Made by a program: the position numbers and the translations under genes. Under the pieces are notes generated by a model. The model did not search any database. It saw nothing but the letters and a program-made list of their open reading frames with translations, and was not told where the DNA came from. This document shows positions 30,969 to 42,850 of a stretch of DNA of 64,000 nucleotides, piece by piece. Numbering within the stretch: position 1 is the stretch's first letter; the number at the start of each line of letters is the position of its first letter. Source of the stretch: Asterias rubens (Eukaryota; Echinodermata; Asteroidea; Forcipulatida; Asteriidae); assembly GCF_902459465.1 (NCBI RefSeq), contig NC_047065.1:10464170-10528169 (forward strand), given 5' to 3'.

Positions 30969-31447
30969 CGGGCAACACTTTGAACTCAGATGCTGAAACC
31001 AAATTTCATCACCACTACCAAGGCTTTCAAATCACACTAAGAAATGGGAAACAGATAACAATAGGGTTAACTGAGGTTGGAGCAGGAGTTGCTGTACAGT
31101 TCAAACCAGTTAATGGATGAAACAGAAACACTGGATAGAAAATTATTAAAACTGAGATGCATTAGGTAGACCCTAATAATGACGTTGCTGTAAAAATCAA
31201 AGATGTTTTTCAAAATGTTAACAGACTTCAAAAAAATGAATTTTGGCAAAACTCCATGTATGAGTAGGTATGGGTACGCAAAACACAAAACAGTGCAGTG
31301 CGCCTTACTTACGTTTGTGTTCTACACGCAGACTTCGGTATTGTATGCAGGTACTAACAAATTATTTTATACATTTAACTGTTTTGTGCAGGTCATTTTT
31401 AACATTCATAAGCAATACAGGCAAATCACATTTTTGTCTGATAGCTT
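30969..31447. other. Non-coding region
   Basis: No gene recognised; gypsy sequence ends abruptly at about 30965 and AT-rich sequence follows up to the SANT-like piece. Confidence 0.4.
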
Positions 31448-31451
31448 GTAG

Positions 31452-31708
31452 AAGACGAGCCCGAAGAGATGGATGGTGTGGTGCTCGCAGTTGATGCAGT
31501 AAAAGAAGACTCCATTGTGCTTTGGTGCGATTTTCATAGCACAGTTGGCACTTTCGGAGGATGCCTAAGAAAGTTGCTGAAAGACTACAAGTTAGCCATC
31601 GACCATAACAAGAGGAGTGGAGTCGCAAGGAAAGAAACCCCTTTCAAAGACAAGCTAGATATAATTCTAGAGGATAGGCCCTCTGCAGAGCCAGTACAAA
31701 CTTTTTAA
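31452..31708 (+). pseudogene. Myb/SANT-like DNA-binding domain fragment 2
   Basis: After a possible acceptor (gatagcttgtag) the frame gives FHSTVGTFGGCLRKLLKDYK, LAIDHNKRSGVARKETPFKD and KLDIILEDRPSAEPV, then a stop. L.K.LK.YK...DHN.RSG.....PF.D.LD.IL.DRPS..PV matches the C-terminal half of Myb/SANT-like domains and their linker. The first helix is not recognisable. It may be the last exon of a gene whose earlier exons have been replaced by retroelements, or a stranded fragment. Confidence 0.5.
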
Positions 31709-32716
31709 TCAGTAAACTCGTACGTTGAAGAGGCAGGAGAGTCAAAACTAATGGCAGAAAAACTAACATGAAACGTAAAATATCTTCCATTGTTAAATGG
31801 GGGGGGGGGGAACCCAAGAAGAATGATAAAAATGCTTACGTTGATTCTTGTAGTTGGTGACAAATAAAAATTGCAAGTAAAGCATACAGCAGCTGGCCGT
31901 CACATGACGATACCAACTACACGTTCTGTACAAGGCATCCACATTTAACCCAAATCCACACGATTTTTATAGAGGGTACATAGGAGGTTGTAAATAGCGC
32001 AGTACATGTATACCAGGTAATTGCAATGAAGATGAGTGAAAATGGCTTCATCAACAGAGCAACAAAGGAGATCAAGAACAAGATAAACAAACGTGAACTT
32101 TGAACCCACTTCCGTCCCACAAGGGGGATCAATGCGTGGTCATACTCAAGTGGGAACGCGACAACGATTTCACGCCAGCAACTAATCCTGTTGCAGGATC
32201 CTGATCTCGCACTTGTGTTGGTAGTTTGTGTCTTTGGGCAAGTAACTGTTTCTCACTACCAGAGAGTTAATGGGTATTCCTAGGATAAAGGTTGTTCGTG
32301 TGACTGATTTACTTTACAAGGAGTTGAGGTGAATTAAGAAGTCATTTTGAATTGAGACAGTACACTACTTCAAGGCAATACTGTCTGTTAGTACTAAAAG
32401 AGTTCTCATAGCAGTTTATGTGAATTTCATACAACTATCTTCGTATATTTTCAAGCCCCTTATAAGTCTGTTAGTGATAAATCTCACCAAATTATAAAAT
32501 TTTTTGTTTTTACCTTAAATATTTAAATCAGTATGAACAATGTAATGGCGGTTTTAAAAGTGATTTGAAAGACTTAAGGAATTTCAGATATTCCAGCCCC
32601 ACTCTGTGGGGTTTCTGGCAACTTTGGCAACAACAGCATCGATTCACAACACATTTTTTTAGTAATAATAATTTTTACAGGGTAGAAAAGCACAAATATA
32701 TACCACTTTTCTTCCA
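31709..32716. other. Non-coding region downstream of WRNIP1
   Basis: Contains a run of about 12 G at 31800-31811 and otherwise AT-rich DNA. It should include the WRNIP1 3'UTR (minus strand), but I cannot fix the polyadenylation site. Confidence 0.45.
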
Positions 32717-35700
32717 TTACTTGACATCCAACACCTTTTTACTCTCCTTGAAGAAGTCCACCCCTTGCATACATTGTGGAAGAAAACCCTGATCACCAGC
32801 CGCGGCGCTATGAACATACCCCTTACCGTAACCCAAATTCCTCATCAGCCGAGTAGACCCTGGGCGTAGGTGCAGGGGAACTCCTGGGACTGGTCCCTCG
32901 TACTCTTCAATGTATTTCTTGACCGTCATGAGAAGGCCTTCCACCATGGGGGACTTAGGAGCCCTTGACAGGTAGACAACGCACTGAGCGAGAACAACCT
33001 GATCGAGAAGAAGTAAAAGGCTCAACTTATTATCTTAAAAGCCCTGGCCCCAATTTCATAGAGCTGCTAAGCACAAACATTTGCAACCAAAATTCAATTT
33101 ACCTCACAGGCTGGTCTTCCTAGAAACTGACATGCTTGGTGGGTAGACACAGCTTGCATCAAGGCTTGTGGGTCTGCCAAACCTGTAATTAAAAAAGTAT
33201 CCCTTATAAACATTATGATTCACTCAAAGAAATATAATTAAAGTTTATAATGGCTTTAAGAAGAGTGACTTACCAACATCTTCACTTGAGAAGGCAATGA
33301 GTCTTCGTGCGATAAACAGTGGGTCTTCACCACCTACGAGCATCCTTCCCAGCCAGTAGAGGGCAGCATTTGCATCACTACCACGCATTGACTTATGCAG
33401 TGCTGATATGCAGTTGTAATGTTCCTCACCTTTGTGGATCCAAACATTTAGTTAGTCATTTGTTATAGCAGTAAGCATTTCCAATGACTGGCAAACAACT
33501 GCAGTTCCCCGGCCCCAAAATATAAGAGAAAATATTTTTCGGAGACACCACAACTTTGTTCTGTGTTTTTAATTTCAATGTCACAGCTGATAAATCTCGA
33601 ACAAGGAAATCATCAGAAAAGAAGCATGTCTACTAATTCAAACTACCCAACCCTAGGTTTTTAGATCAACATTTTTTTATATAACATTTTACTGAACCCA
33701 TCAATGAGAATTTGTTTAAGAGCTGCTCCACACAAATGTGGCTTTGAGCGTAACATTATGCAGCAACACAAGATTGAAAAATAAAGCAGACTGAAAAAGT
33801 TGTATTATTTAATTTGGGAATATCAAACATACATTGTGCACAATGCTGTAACTATATCAATACAAAAGAGAAAATGTCCCTTCCAGACAACAAGACTTTA
33901 ATTGTCTTCTCAATATTCCTATGGTATTATTATTAAACTAAAAATGATGCTAAAACATTGCATGCCTGGAATATTTTGAAAATTGTCATCCACAAAATTA
34001 GTTCTTTGGGATATTTGGCATCCCTCTGAGATGTTTTTTCCCTAGCATAAACCATCCTCACTTGAATCCATTTTCCCCTGATAATAATTCAAGAAAGTTG
34101 TGTCATATTCTTATGAAGTTGACACATTTTGTTGGTTAAGTAAAATAATTAGGCCTACCTTCTCTGTCGTACATGACATGTGACCTCTGCAACGCCTCCT
34201 TCACATGTTCCGTTGAAATTACAACCCTCTCATTTTCCTCATTGTTTTGTTTTTCTGATCTCACTCCAGGCAGTCCACTACTGCCCTGCTGATGACACAG
34301 TGATTGTGATTGGTCAGAGTTAAGGGAGGGGGCCTGCGATTGGATGATCTCTTGTAGGGTATTGAGGGCGCTTCGTGCATCCCCGTCGCAGAGATTGGCA
34401 AGGTATGATAATGCACTGCTTTCCATGCAAACTGGACACCTGAAAAAAGGTATACAATGAGTACATGAAAAATCACCAAGACATTCATCATGATCAAGAA
34501 GCAATAATGAACATGTAGACTGTAGTGTCCTTACACTAAACACTGATAGAGCTACCCAAGTCTAGACATTAGCTCATCAACATTCCAATCATGACACAAC
34601 CTACCTGTAATACTAGAATAATGCATAGAGACCACCACCCCATGCAGTGGTTGTACCCTTGAAACAGTAGCCCATTAATAAGCACATGGTACCTTCTACT
34701 GTATGTATCACCAGGACATGTGTGAGACACAACAGTCCAAGCAAGCATCAAAGCAACAACTTAGTGCCAAGCTCAAGACATTTTGATGTCTTTGCAGCGA
34801 TATAAGTTCACTTTGATGCATACACTGTACTTAGTTTCATAACAAAAAGATACAACGATGTTAGTGTTTTGAATTACTCTTTCTGGGATCTAAAAAAGCT
34901 TAATTGAACTGAAGCGGTCCCAAGTTTTTTCTTCTCAAAACACTACTCATGAGATGCAGCATCATATCAAATGTCGCAGGTACCAACTTAACTCCTTGGT
35001 GATGAGTTTTCAAACTATAAAAGCTTCTTATCATTCAGAAGTTTAATGGGAACCAGTGAGATTAGAGACGGTTGATATGAACGATAAGCAACCTAGCTGT
35101 GCTTCCATTTTGTTGCCAGTGCTGTGAAGGAGTTAAGATGGTTCTAGGAATGCTTAATGCCCAATGACCAGGGGTAGTAGCTCTACCCCATGGCCCAATT
35201 TCATGGTTTTTATTGCCACAGAATTCTGCGCTTCCAATCACCATTCTCCACTTGCAGAAGAAGCGCCAAATTTATGCCCTAGTTGTGTAAGCAAAGAATG
35301 CCAAGTAATGTGGAGTACACACGCACACATAACAAAATGCAAAAATTCCAGTAAGCAGAGCCATGATATTGGGCCCTGATCAATTGACTTAATAACAAGG
35401 TGTAGCACTAAGAATCACCTTGATTCGGATTGACTGGTACCTTCTTGGTCATGGTTACTTCTACAGGCTTCCTTGATCCTCCCATCTGACGTCTCTCCCT
35501 CCTTGAGCACTTCCACACCTAGTTTTTTAGCAGCTCTCTCGAGAATCAACAACAGGTCCTCCGTGCTTAGCTTGTCCAGCACCACAACCCGGCAACGACT
35601 CAGGAGGGCATTGTTTATTTTAAAGGATGGGTTTTCTGTGGTGGCCCCAATGAGGGTGATTGTTCCATTTTCAACATGTGGAAGAAATGTGTCCTGTTTG

Positions 35701-37804
35701 TTTAAAAAAAAACCAAGGTAACATAAATCTTGAGGATAAGAAAATATTTACCTAACAAAAGATGCAATAGATCTTTTAGGAGTAAAGACAAGAATAAAGT
35801 TAAAGTGTATCACACATCTTTTGCAACTAAATGGATTCAGGCCTGAATCTGTAATACAAGTGCACTGTGGCTAGTGTACATGTGTATGTGTGTAGTTCAC
35901 ACTTGAAAGCATTCTTCAATTTCACAGTTAACTAAAAACTGGGGGCTTATCCTATAGGCCTAAGCAAAAACTGGTGATAATAAGAGCAGAATTCTGCAGT
36001 AGGCAGAACCATAAAATCAGTCCTGGAATTTCATCTTTGAACATGTTGAAAGGACAATGCCATTTTCATTTTGCAAAGGGCACTTCCATTGGAAAATCTT
36101 CAAGTCAATTCAAAACTTTTGAAGGGCACCAAGGCAAACACCTGGGACAACGGAAGCCAGCCCCCTCGTCAGGCTGGCGCAGTGGTGTCTTGACAATGGA
36201 AGCCAGCCCCCTCGTCAGGCTGGTGCAGTGGTGTCTTGCCTCGCCTTCCACCTCTGAGAATCCCCGGTTCAAATCCTACCCGGCTACCGGGGGCACTATG
36301 TGGACTTTTTTTTTTCAGTCCCTACTTGACTTCTGGGTTTTTTCCCTAGAACAATTCTCTGGGGTTTTCCTCCCACTTCTAAAACTTGAATTTCTTCATT
36401 GTCTCGCACCTTGTCTAGATGCTGAAAAGGCTTTGACAGGTATTATCATAGATGTAGATGTGACCCGTGTGTAATTCCAGGCCTGTGAAAATGGGCTCTA
36501 GTCTTTGAAAATGAAGTGGAAGCAGGAAACCATTTCCAGATTCTTGATCACTACTACCCTTTCAGGATGAACCCACCTGTTGTATCTTATTGAAACGATG
36601 GATCTCATCAATGAAGAGAATGGTTTTACGTTTAGTCATCCTCTGCTCATTGGAAGCAGCTGTAATGGCCTCCTTCACCGTCGACACAGTTGCCGTTGTG
36701 GCCGACATCGTAACAAAACGCATCATTTTACTTGCCTTAGCTCGTTCAGCTATGATGTGAGCCAAAGTAGTCTACAAAAAAAAGAACAAATTGTCATGCT
36801 GTTTGCATATCTTTTTTTTTCAGTTGATGATCAGGATAAAATAAAAACACGCTTTCAAATGGTTACAATTTCATTCACTTCCTTCAGTACTTCTCAAACA
36901 TAAATTGTGCTTCTGTGTGATTTGGAGGAATGATCAAACCAAGTTTTTATCTTAATCTTTTCCAAATCTACCATTCCACCAAGACAAGACATAGACATAG
37001 AATGGATAAAGGATGATCCAGATTTCAACTATTCTTGATTTTCAGTTTGATTATTCAAAAAGTATCAAAGTGCTGAAGGCAAAACATTTTTAAACTAGCA
37101 GAGTCGTTTCCAAAGACCAAGAACAGTAAAATCAAAATACTTACTTTACCGCATCCTGGAGGGCCCCAAAGTATCATAGATGGGACTTTGTCTGCCTCTA
37201 AAAGACGTCTAAGCAACGACTGAGAACCAACTGCCTTCTTCTGGCCTATAAAGTCTGTGAAGTTCCGAGGACGCATTTGTTGAGCCAAAGGTTGGAAATC
37301 TGTTTTTGAAGATGGCCTTTTGGATGATCCTAGTGTCCCAAACGCAAACGAAGATGATGTTGTTGAAGGTGTAGATGCAATGTTGGATATTGAAACAGTT
37401 GGGCTATCTTCAGATAACTTGTCTGTTTTACTACTTGCTGTCGTTGAGCTCATTTTGATCTTCTTGCCATGTTTCAAGTCAGTATCTACCTTTGATTTCT
37501 TGCTGCTGGACTGAAGTAAGAAGCTCCAGTTTTTCCTCTTTTTGTCTTTACTATTGCCAACCTGCTCATGGTTTTCCTGCTTATCTTGCACGCTAGTCGT
37601 CTCGGTAGGCCTCATTGTGTGTGCCGATGACTCCAACTCTGTGCTTGAACTTGAAGCCCCCTTAACTCCATCTTCACTGTCGGAGGACTGGCTGCCATTA
37701 GAACCCTCGTCTACTTTAAGGAGGCAACCATCAATATGTTTGTTGATTGTCCTCATTGGAAATGTCTCATTACAAATTGGACATGCAGCACTTTGAGATG
37801 ACAT
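32717..37804 (-). CDS. WRNIP1: WRNIP1, AAA+ ATPase of replication forks
   Basis: Seven coding exons on the minus strand: 37804-37145, 36771-36577, 35693-35419, 34439-34159, 33429-33274, 33182-33103 and 32998-32717. All have gt-ag borders with matching phases, giving 642 residues (human about 665). N-terminal UBZ4 ubiquitin-binding finger: CPIC..(11)..HIDGC near residues 9-28. A Ser/Lys-rich linker follows, then the AAA+ core: [11 protein letters not shown], Walker A GPPGCGKTT (the intron falls right after its Lys), Walker [13 protein letters not shown], sensor GATTENPSF and SRCRVVVL. The C-terminal part has LADLCDGDAR-type helices (here [14 protein letters not shown]), [28 protein letters not shown] and GVDFF. 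It binds ubiquitylated PCNA/fork proteins and WRN helicase and guards stalled forks. Relative to human, exon 4 begins with a short extra CPVC segment. Confidence 0.97.
35191..35377. mobile_element. Short inverted-repeat element in WRNIP1 intron
   Basis: Ends ggcccaatttcatgg at the left and the complement of ccatgatattgggccc at the right; about 185 bp, in the intron downstream of exon 3. The same terminal motif recurs singly at several places in the window (2249, 6088, 10754, 33050). Confidence 0.6.
36150..36476 (+). mobile_element. tRNA-derived SINE with duplicated head
   Basis: Lies in the WRNIP1 intron between exons 2 and 3, antisense to the gene. The head has an A-box match (ggctggtgcagtggtgtc, TGGY..AGTGG) and a B-box match (ggttcaaatcc) near 36268. 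A body with acttctgggttttttccct and ttctctggggttttcctccc follows. The 5' part ggaagccagccccctcgtca + ggctggcgcagtggtgtctt is present twice in tandem, so two A boxes precede one B box. The tail ends near gtgtaattccagg. Confidence 0.75.
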
Positions 37805-38573
37805 TGTACTGTTGAATTACCTATACGATCAAATCAAAACAAAAAGCAATTGAATCTTTCCCAATAGAATGGCATGCCCTACCATATTAAGGGGAATTGT
37901 GCCTTTGATAATACATGTACGACATGCCTGGAACTACATACAGGCCACAGCCGCTGTTGCCCCATTCCTGGCCTTGACCCCTTTCAAATGTTTCCATAGG
38001 GTATAGACTTTATGATTTTCTAATAAAAGCCCTTTGAAAAATGAAAATGGCCTTCCCCTCCAAAATCCAGGCCTGATACCAGTGTAGAGAAATATTGGCT
38101 GTAGGGCCAACACAAATTTAAATTTTGAACAAACACATTTTGGAATCTTCTAATTGGTATTAAGGCCAAATATGTATTTCTTATCAGAGAGCACTCTGAC
38201 TACATGTGACAAATCAATCCTTGTATCATCAAAGGCACAATCACATCTTGGCTTGTATGCTTCATTTTTGAAAGGGCAAGGGCACCAAGGCATTTTCTTC
38301 TTGGGAAAGGGCATCCTATGAGGAAATTGTTAATTTCTACTGGTGCATTTCAAAGGCACCAAGGCAATGACCAGGGGACGATCTCACAAAGAGCTAAAAT
38401 TGATCGCAACTGCAAATCAGTCGCAGTTGCTTAGTAAAGTGTGATGTCACAATGAAATCACTATGGTGATACTGAAATTTGTCTTACGACGGATTTTATT
38501 GCTTTGCCCAGGGGGCATCAAGGCAACCCCCTTCGTTGCCTCCGTGAAGTACCAGTCCTGCACATCACCTACC
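37805..38573. other. WRNIP1 upstream region
   Basis: Should hold the promoter and 5'UTR of WRNIP1 (minus strand). A possible 5'UTR acceptor (gtatag) lies about 17 bp before the ATG on that strand. No TATA box or clear motif. Several short repeated pieces (caaggcaatg/caccaaggca) occur near 38284-38366. Confidence 0.45.
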
Positions 38574-38717
38574 ATAAGGTTTATCGCGAATAGCAAAATA
38601 ATGGTTGAACCCACAAAAGGTATAGGCGTTGCGTGCGCGAGTCGTAGAAACTGCATAGAAACCGCCCCACATTCCTTCCCACAATGCACTGCGTTTCTGA
38701 ATCGCGATAAACCTTAT
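38574..38717. mobile_element. Short fold-back element
   Basis: Inverted ends ataaggtttatcgcgaat and the complement of aatcgcgataaaccttat, 144 bp in total, with interior gttgcgtgcgcgagtcg. Non-coding. Confidence 0.65.
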
Positions 38718-38943
38718 TTATCTGATATGTAGCTTGGCCAATGCAGCTTGGCCAAGAATGAATGGTCTAGGTTTGTATTAGTGCTGATGATAGTGATAGG
38801 ACACCTAAAGCAATATACCTGCAGATTGCCCACAAGTTTGTCCTAATTCATTGAAATAATATGCTGAATTCGGTCCACACATCCATTGACTCAACAGAAG
38901 TTGAGCTCTCCATTGCTGTTTCCAAGTTAGTATTTTGAGTAGC

Positions 38944-39396
38944 CAATATAGTGTCCAGTGCCAACCTCCTATCAAAATGATATATAGGTCTGATTTCACA
39001 ATAGTGTCCAGTGTCAACCTCCTATCTATATGATATATAGGTCTGATTTCACAATAGTGTCCAGTGCCAACCTCCTATCTATATGATATATAGGTCTGAT
39101 TTCACAATAGTGTCCAGTGCCAACCTCCTATCTATTATGATATATAGGTCTGATTTCACAATAGTGTCCAGTGCCAACCTCCTATCTATATGATATATAG
39201 GTCTGATTTCACAATAGTGTCCATTGCCAACCTCCTATCTATATGATATATAGGTCTGATTTCACAAGTGTCCAGTGCCAACCTCCTATCTATATGATAT
39301 ATAGGTCTGATTTCACAATAGTGTCCAGTGCCAACCTCCTATCTATATGATATATAGGTCTGATTTCACAATAGTGTCCAGTGCCAACCTCCTATC
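38944..39396. repeat. 53-bp minisatellite, block 1
   Basis: About 8.5 copies of a 53-bp unit gatatataggtctgatttca, caatagtgtccagtgccaac, ctcctatctatat. Several copies have 1-4 bp indels. The block runs directly into a different 39-bp array at 39397. Confidence 0.95.
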
Positions 39397-39608
39397 TATT
39401 ACTCACTATACAGCACTCTGGCTCGAGTATCAGTCATCTACTCACTATACAGCACTCTGGCTCGAGTATCAGTCATCTACTCACTATACATTACTCTGGC
39501 TCGAGTATCAGTCATCTACTCACTATACATTACTCTGGCTCGAGTATCAGTCATCTACTCACTATACATTACTCTGGCTCGAGAATCAGTCATCTACTCA
39601 CTATACAG
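39397..39608. repeat. 39-bp tandem array, about 5 copies
   Basis: Unit tactcactatacagcactct + ggctcgagtatcagtcatc. The first two copies have cagcactctgg, the later ones cattactctgg. The boundary with the 53-bp array is abrupt (ctatct-attactcac). Each unit holds a CTCGAG site. Confidence 0.95.
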
Positions 39609-40639
39609 ATTGGGTAAAGGACTTTTTTCTCACTATGCTTGGCAGAGTGGTTAAGAAACCACAAATTTTGGTGTGAAGTTCTAATGGCATTAGACTGTGT
39701 TAGGCTGAGTACATGTAAATTCTGATAAGTAATTTCTTTATTGATGCCCCCCTCCAAATCTAACTTAAGAATACTGTCTTAAAATATCCAGTTTCATCAA
39801 ATATTTTTGTTTGTTCTTGTTTTAAGTTTATCATTCCTTGTATTATTTAAATAATGCAGGTAAATTATTCAGATGTGAGCACATTGTACAGTGCAGTATG
39901 CAGTGTACATGTAGTTCAACATGATCTGCTGACAGTGTGCCAAGTTATAATTGTACACTAATAATTCCTTGTTCTAACAAAAAATTGGGCATAGTAGTAT
40001 GTTCCAGTGGGCTGGGGGTGCTTTGGTAACATTCCATAGACATCATCCCCAGAATACTTTGGTAGCTTTTGCTAACCATGTGCATTAAGTGCATTTGCTG
40101 TGACTCGCGTGACAAACTCGAGGGTGTTTTTTTTTTTTAGGTAGAAGGCCTAAGTAAAAAAAACTAATTAATTCTTGAAAGACCCTTTGAAAAGACCACT
40201 ATTATGAGAGAGAAGAAAAAAAATGTAATGGGTCTATAATAGAAAAAATACTATAATCATTGTTTTTGTGACTCGCGTGACAGTAAAACGAGGGTAAAAA
40301 TTAACTCCCATTTTTCAAAAGTTAATAGTTCAAAAAGGCATATTTAATTTTGGCGGTCCTTACTAATGACTCTTTGTTGTTTATACATAATGATTAAATC
40401 TGAACACCTATTGCTTCATGATTTTTTTTTCAAAACCTGAATTTCAAGGATTTTTCAGACTTTTGTGTACACTTTTTACCCTTTACTCCCAAGGCTGTCG
40501 CAAAAAAAATAAAGAATATTTTTATAAAGTCTTTTTAGAAGAAGAAGCACTAGGTGTTCTTGTTCCAAAATAAATGTAAAAACTTCAACAATAACCATTT
40601 TAAATTTTTCACTATGAAGCGCAAATACCACGGAATGGC
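39609..40639. other. Unique sequence between minisatellite blocks
   Basis: About 1 kb of AT-rich, non-coding DNA that separates two blocks of the same 53-bp unit. The phrase tgactcgcgtgaca...gagggt occurs twice (40100 and 40267), suggesting a local duplication. No open frame of note. Confidence 0.5.
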
Positions 40640-41290
40640 TGATATGATATATAGGTCTGATTTCACAATAGTGTCCATTGCCAACCTCCTATCTATATGA
40701 TATATAGGTCTGATTTCACAATAGTGTCCAGTGCCATGATATATAGGTCTGATTTCACAATAGTGTCCAGTGCCAACCTCCTATCTATATGATATATAGG
40801 TCTGATTTCACAATAGTGTCCATTGCCAACCTCCTATCTATATGATATATAGGTCTGATTTCACAATAGTGTCCAGTGCCAACCTCCTATCTATATGATA
40901 TATAGGTCTGATTTCACAATAGTGTCCAGTGCCAACCTCCTATCTATATGATATATAGGTATGATTTCACAATAGTGTCCAGTGTCAACCTCCTATCTAT
41001 ATGATATATAGGTCTGATTTCACAATAGTATCCAGTGCCAACCTCCTATCTATATGAATATGATATATAGGTCTGATTTCACAATAGTGTCCAGTGCCAA
41101 CCTCCTATCTGTATGATATATAGGTCTGATTTCACAAAGTGTCCAGTGCCAACCTCCTATCTATATGATATATAGGTCTGATTTCACAATAGTGTCCAGT
41201 GCCAACCTCCTATCTATATGATATATAGGTCTGATTTCACAATAGTGTCCAGTGCCAACCTCCTATCTTATATAGGTCTGATTTCACAAA
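40640..41290. repeat. 53-bp minisatellite, block 2
   Basis: About 12-13 copies of the same 53-bp unit as block 1, with one shortened copy (near 40734) and one with an 8-bp insertion (atgaatatgat near 41053). Unit orientation is the same as block 1. Confidence 0.95.
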
Positions 41291-41344
41291 GTGTTATTGT
41301 TGTTTTTCAAGGCCCAATTCCACCATGGAGGATTTTCTTCTTCC

Positions 41345-41700
41345 ATGATTTCACAAAGCTTGACAAATTGTCAAAGACCAGTCTTCTCACTTGGCGTATC
41401 TCAACATCTGCATAATTCTTTTTTTAAATGTGACAATTTGAACTCAATTGATGGTTGAAGTTGCGAGATGATAATGGAATAAAAAAAAACACCCTTTTCA
41501 CACCACTGCTTTCATAATCATATGCTTGATTTTGAGGTCTCAAAATCAACTGATTTTGAGGTCTCAAAATCAACTCAAATATTTTACTGAGAAAATACTC
41601 CTTTCTCAAGATGTACACACTTCAGAGCAAAGAGCAGGGAATTTTTTCAGAAGGAGCCGTTTCTCATAATGTTTTGTACTATCAACAGTTTTGTATTATC
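41345..41700 (+). mobile_element. TTAA-type MITE family A, truncated copy
   Basis: Interior blocks attgtcaaagaccagtcttc, cacttggcgtatctcaacat and gagccgtttctcataatg match family A, but both termini are lost. The internal phrase ttgattttgaggtctcaaaa is duplicated in tandem. It directly follows the minisatellite block. Confidence 0.65.
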
Positions 41701-41724
41701 GACATCCATGCTTTGTTTAGTTGC

Positions 41725-41783
41725 GACAACGTAACCCTCCTGCCGACCTTCGGCTTCGCCGTCGGCAGGAGGGTTACGTTATC
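41725..41783. repeat. Perfect GC-rich palindrome
   Basis: aacgtaaccctcctgccgac at 41728-41747 and its exact complement at 41761-41780 enclose a 13-nt loop (cttcggcttcgcc). Strong hairpin in AT-rich surroundings; no gene ends here on either strand that would make it a terminator. Confidence 0.85.
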
Positions 41784-42850
41784 ACAACTAGCTTTAGTTT
41801 TGCATGTGTCATCAGAAATCACCTTACCACCGTTTTTCCGAAGACAATCCGCCGACCCAGCACAGCATGCACAACTTCTTGAACCCGGCCGCAAAAACGG
41901 AAGCTTCGAAGTTTGACCATCAAATGCCTTTGCTAATGCTTTGAAGTTCAAATTGAACTAACTGAAATCACGATTTGCATTAGCCGAAAACCCACATTGG
42001 AAGAAATCCTTTATCAAAAAATGATATCTCCCCAAGGATGACACAACAATCACACCACTGAAACTGACTGTGTACGAACATGTGGTGTACATAGAGCGGG
42101 CAAACACTCAAAGTGTTTGAATCATTTTTAGTAGAGAGTATAGGGTAGGAGGCGTTGCACTGCGCGTTAAATGACCACAGCGCCCCCAATGTTGTTTTTC
42201 CCAAAGTCCCGTTCGATGGCTCTAGTCCAAATTTCGTTCGACGAAGAAAACAAAGTTAAACTTCGACACAATTAACTATGTCAACTTAACTATCAACAAT
42301 TTCAACATCTTCAGCTTTCTTTGTTTACCCCAAAATTAGAAACTATCTCGAACCCCATTCCGCTTGCAATGCTCTATGTGCAACAGACATGCAGGAAAAA
42401 TTAAGTATTTATTTACAGTACAACTTACAACTGAGCTTACAACTACATGTCTAGGCTATGACTTCACTTCATTTGGCGCAACATGTCTCAGTATAAGATT
42501 ATCAGCATATAAATAATGATCAATAGATGGAAATACTTATTAACTTTATCATAAGGTATTGGTGAAAGTTGACTTTAGTTTGGCCAGTACCGATCCGAGA
42601 TGGTTCTGTTCGACAGTTACTACCCTGACTTGAAACTTGTTGTCCAGCTTGCTAAAAATTCATCCATTTATTTTACGTAAAATATAGAGGATGGGACCTT
42701 CAAGTTTTTTTGTTATCCTGGGCCTACTCTGTAAAAGAAACCCCCACTTCTTGTGCAGAGAAAAATAATATAAACAAAAATAATCAATAGTTGCATCGAT
42801 CCGGTCCACCAACTTCGGATGACGTCACGGAACTTATTGCCGTGCTAGCT
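41784..42850. other. Non-coding region
   Basis: No gene recognised. A CRE-like gatgacgtcacgg lies at about 42819. Confidence 0.45.
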
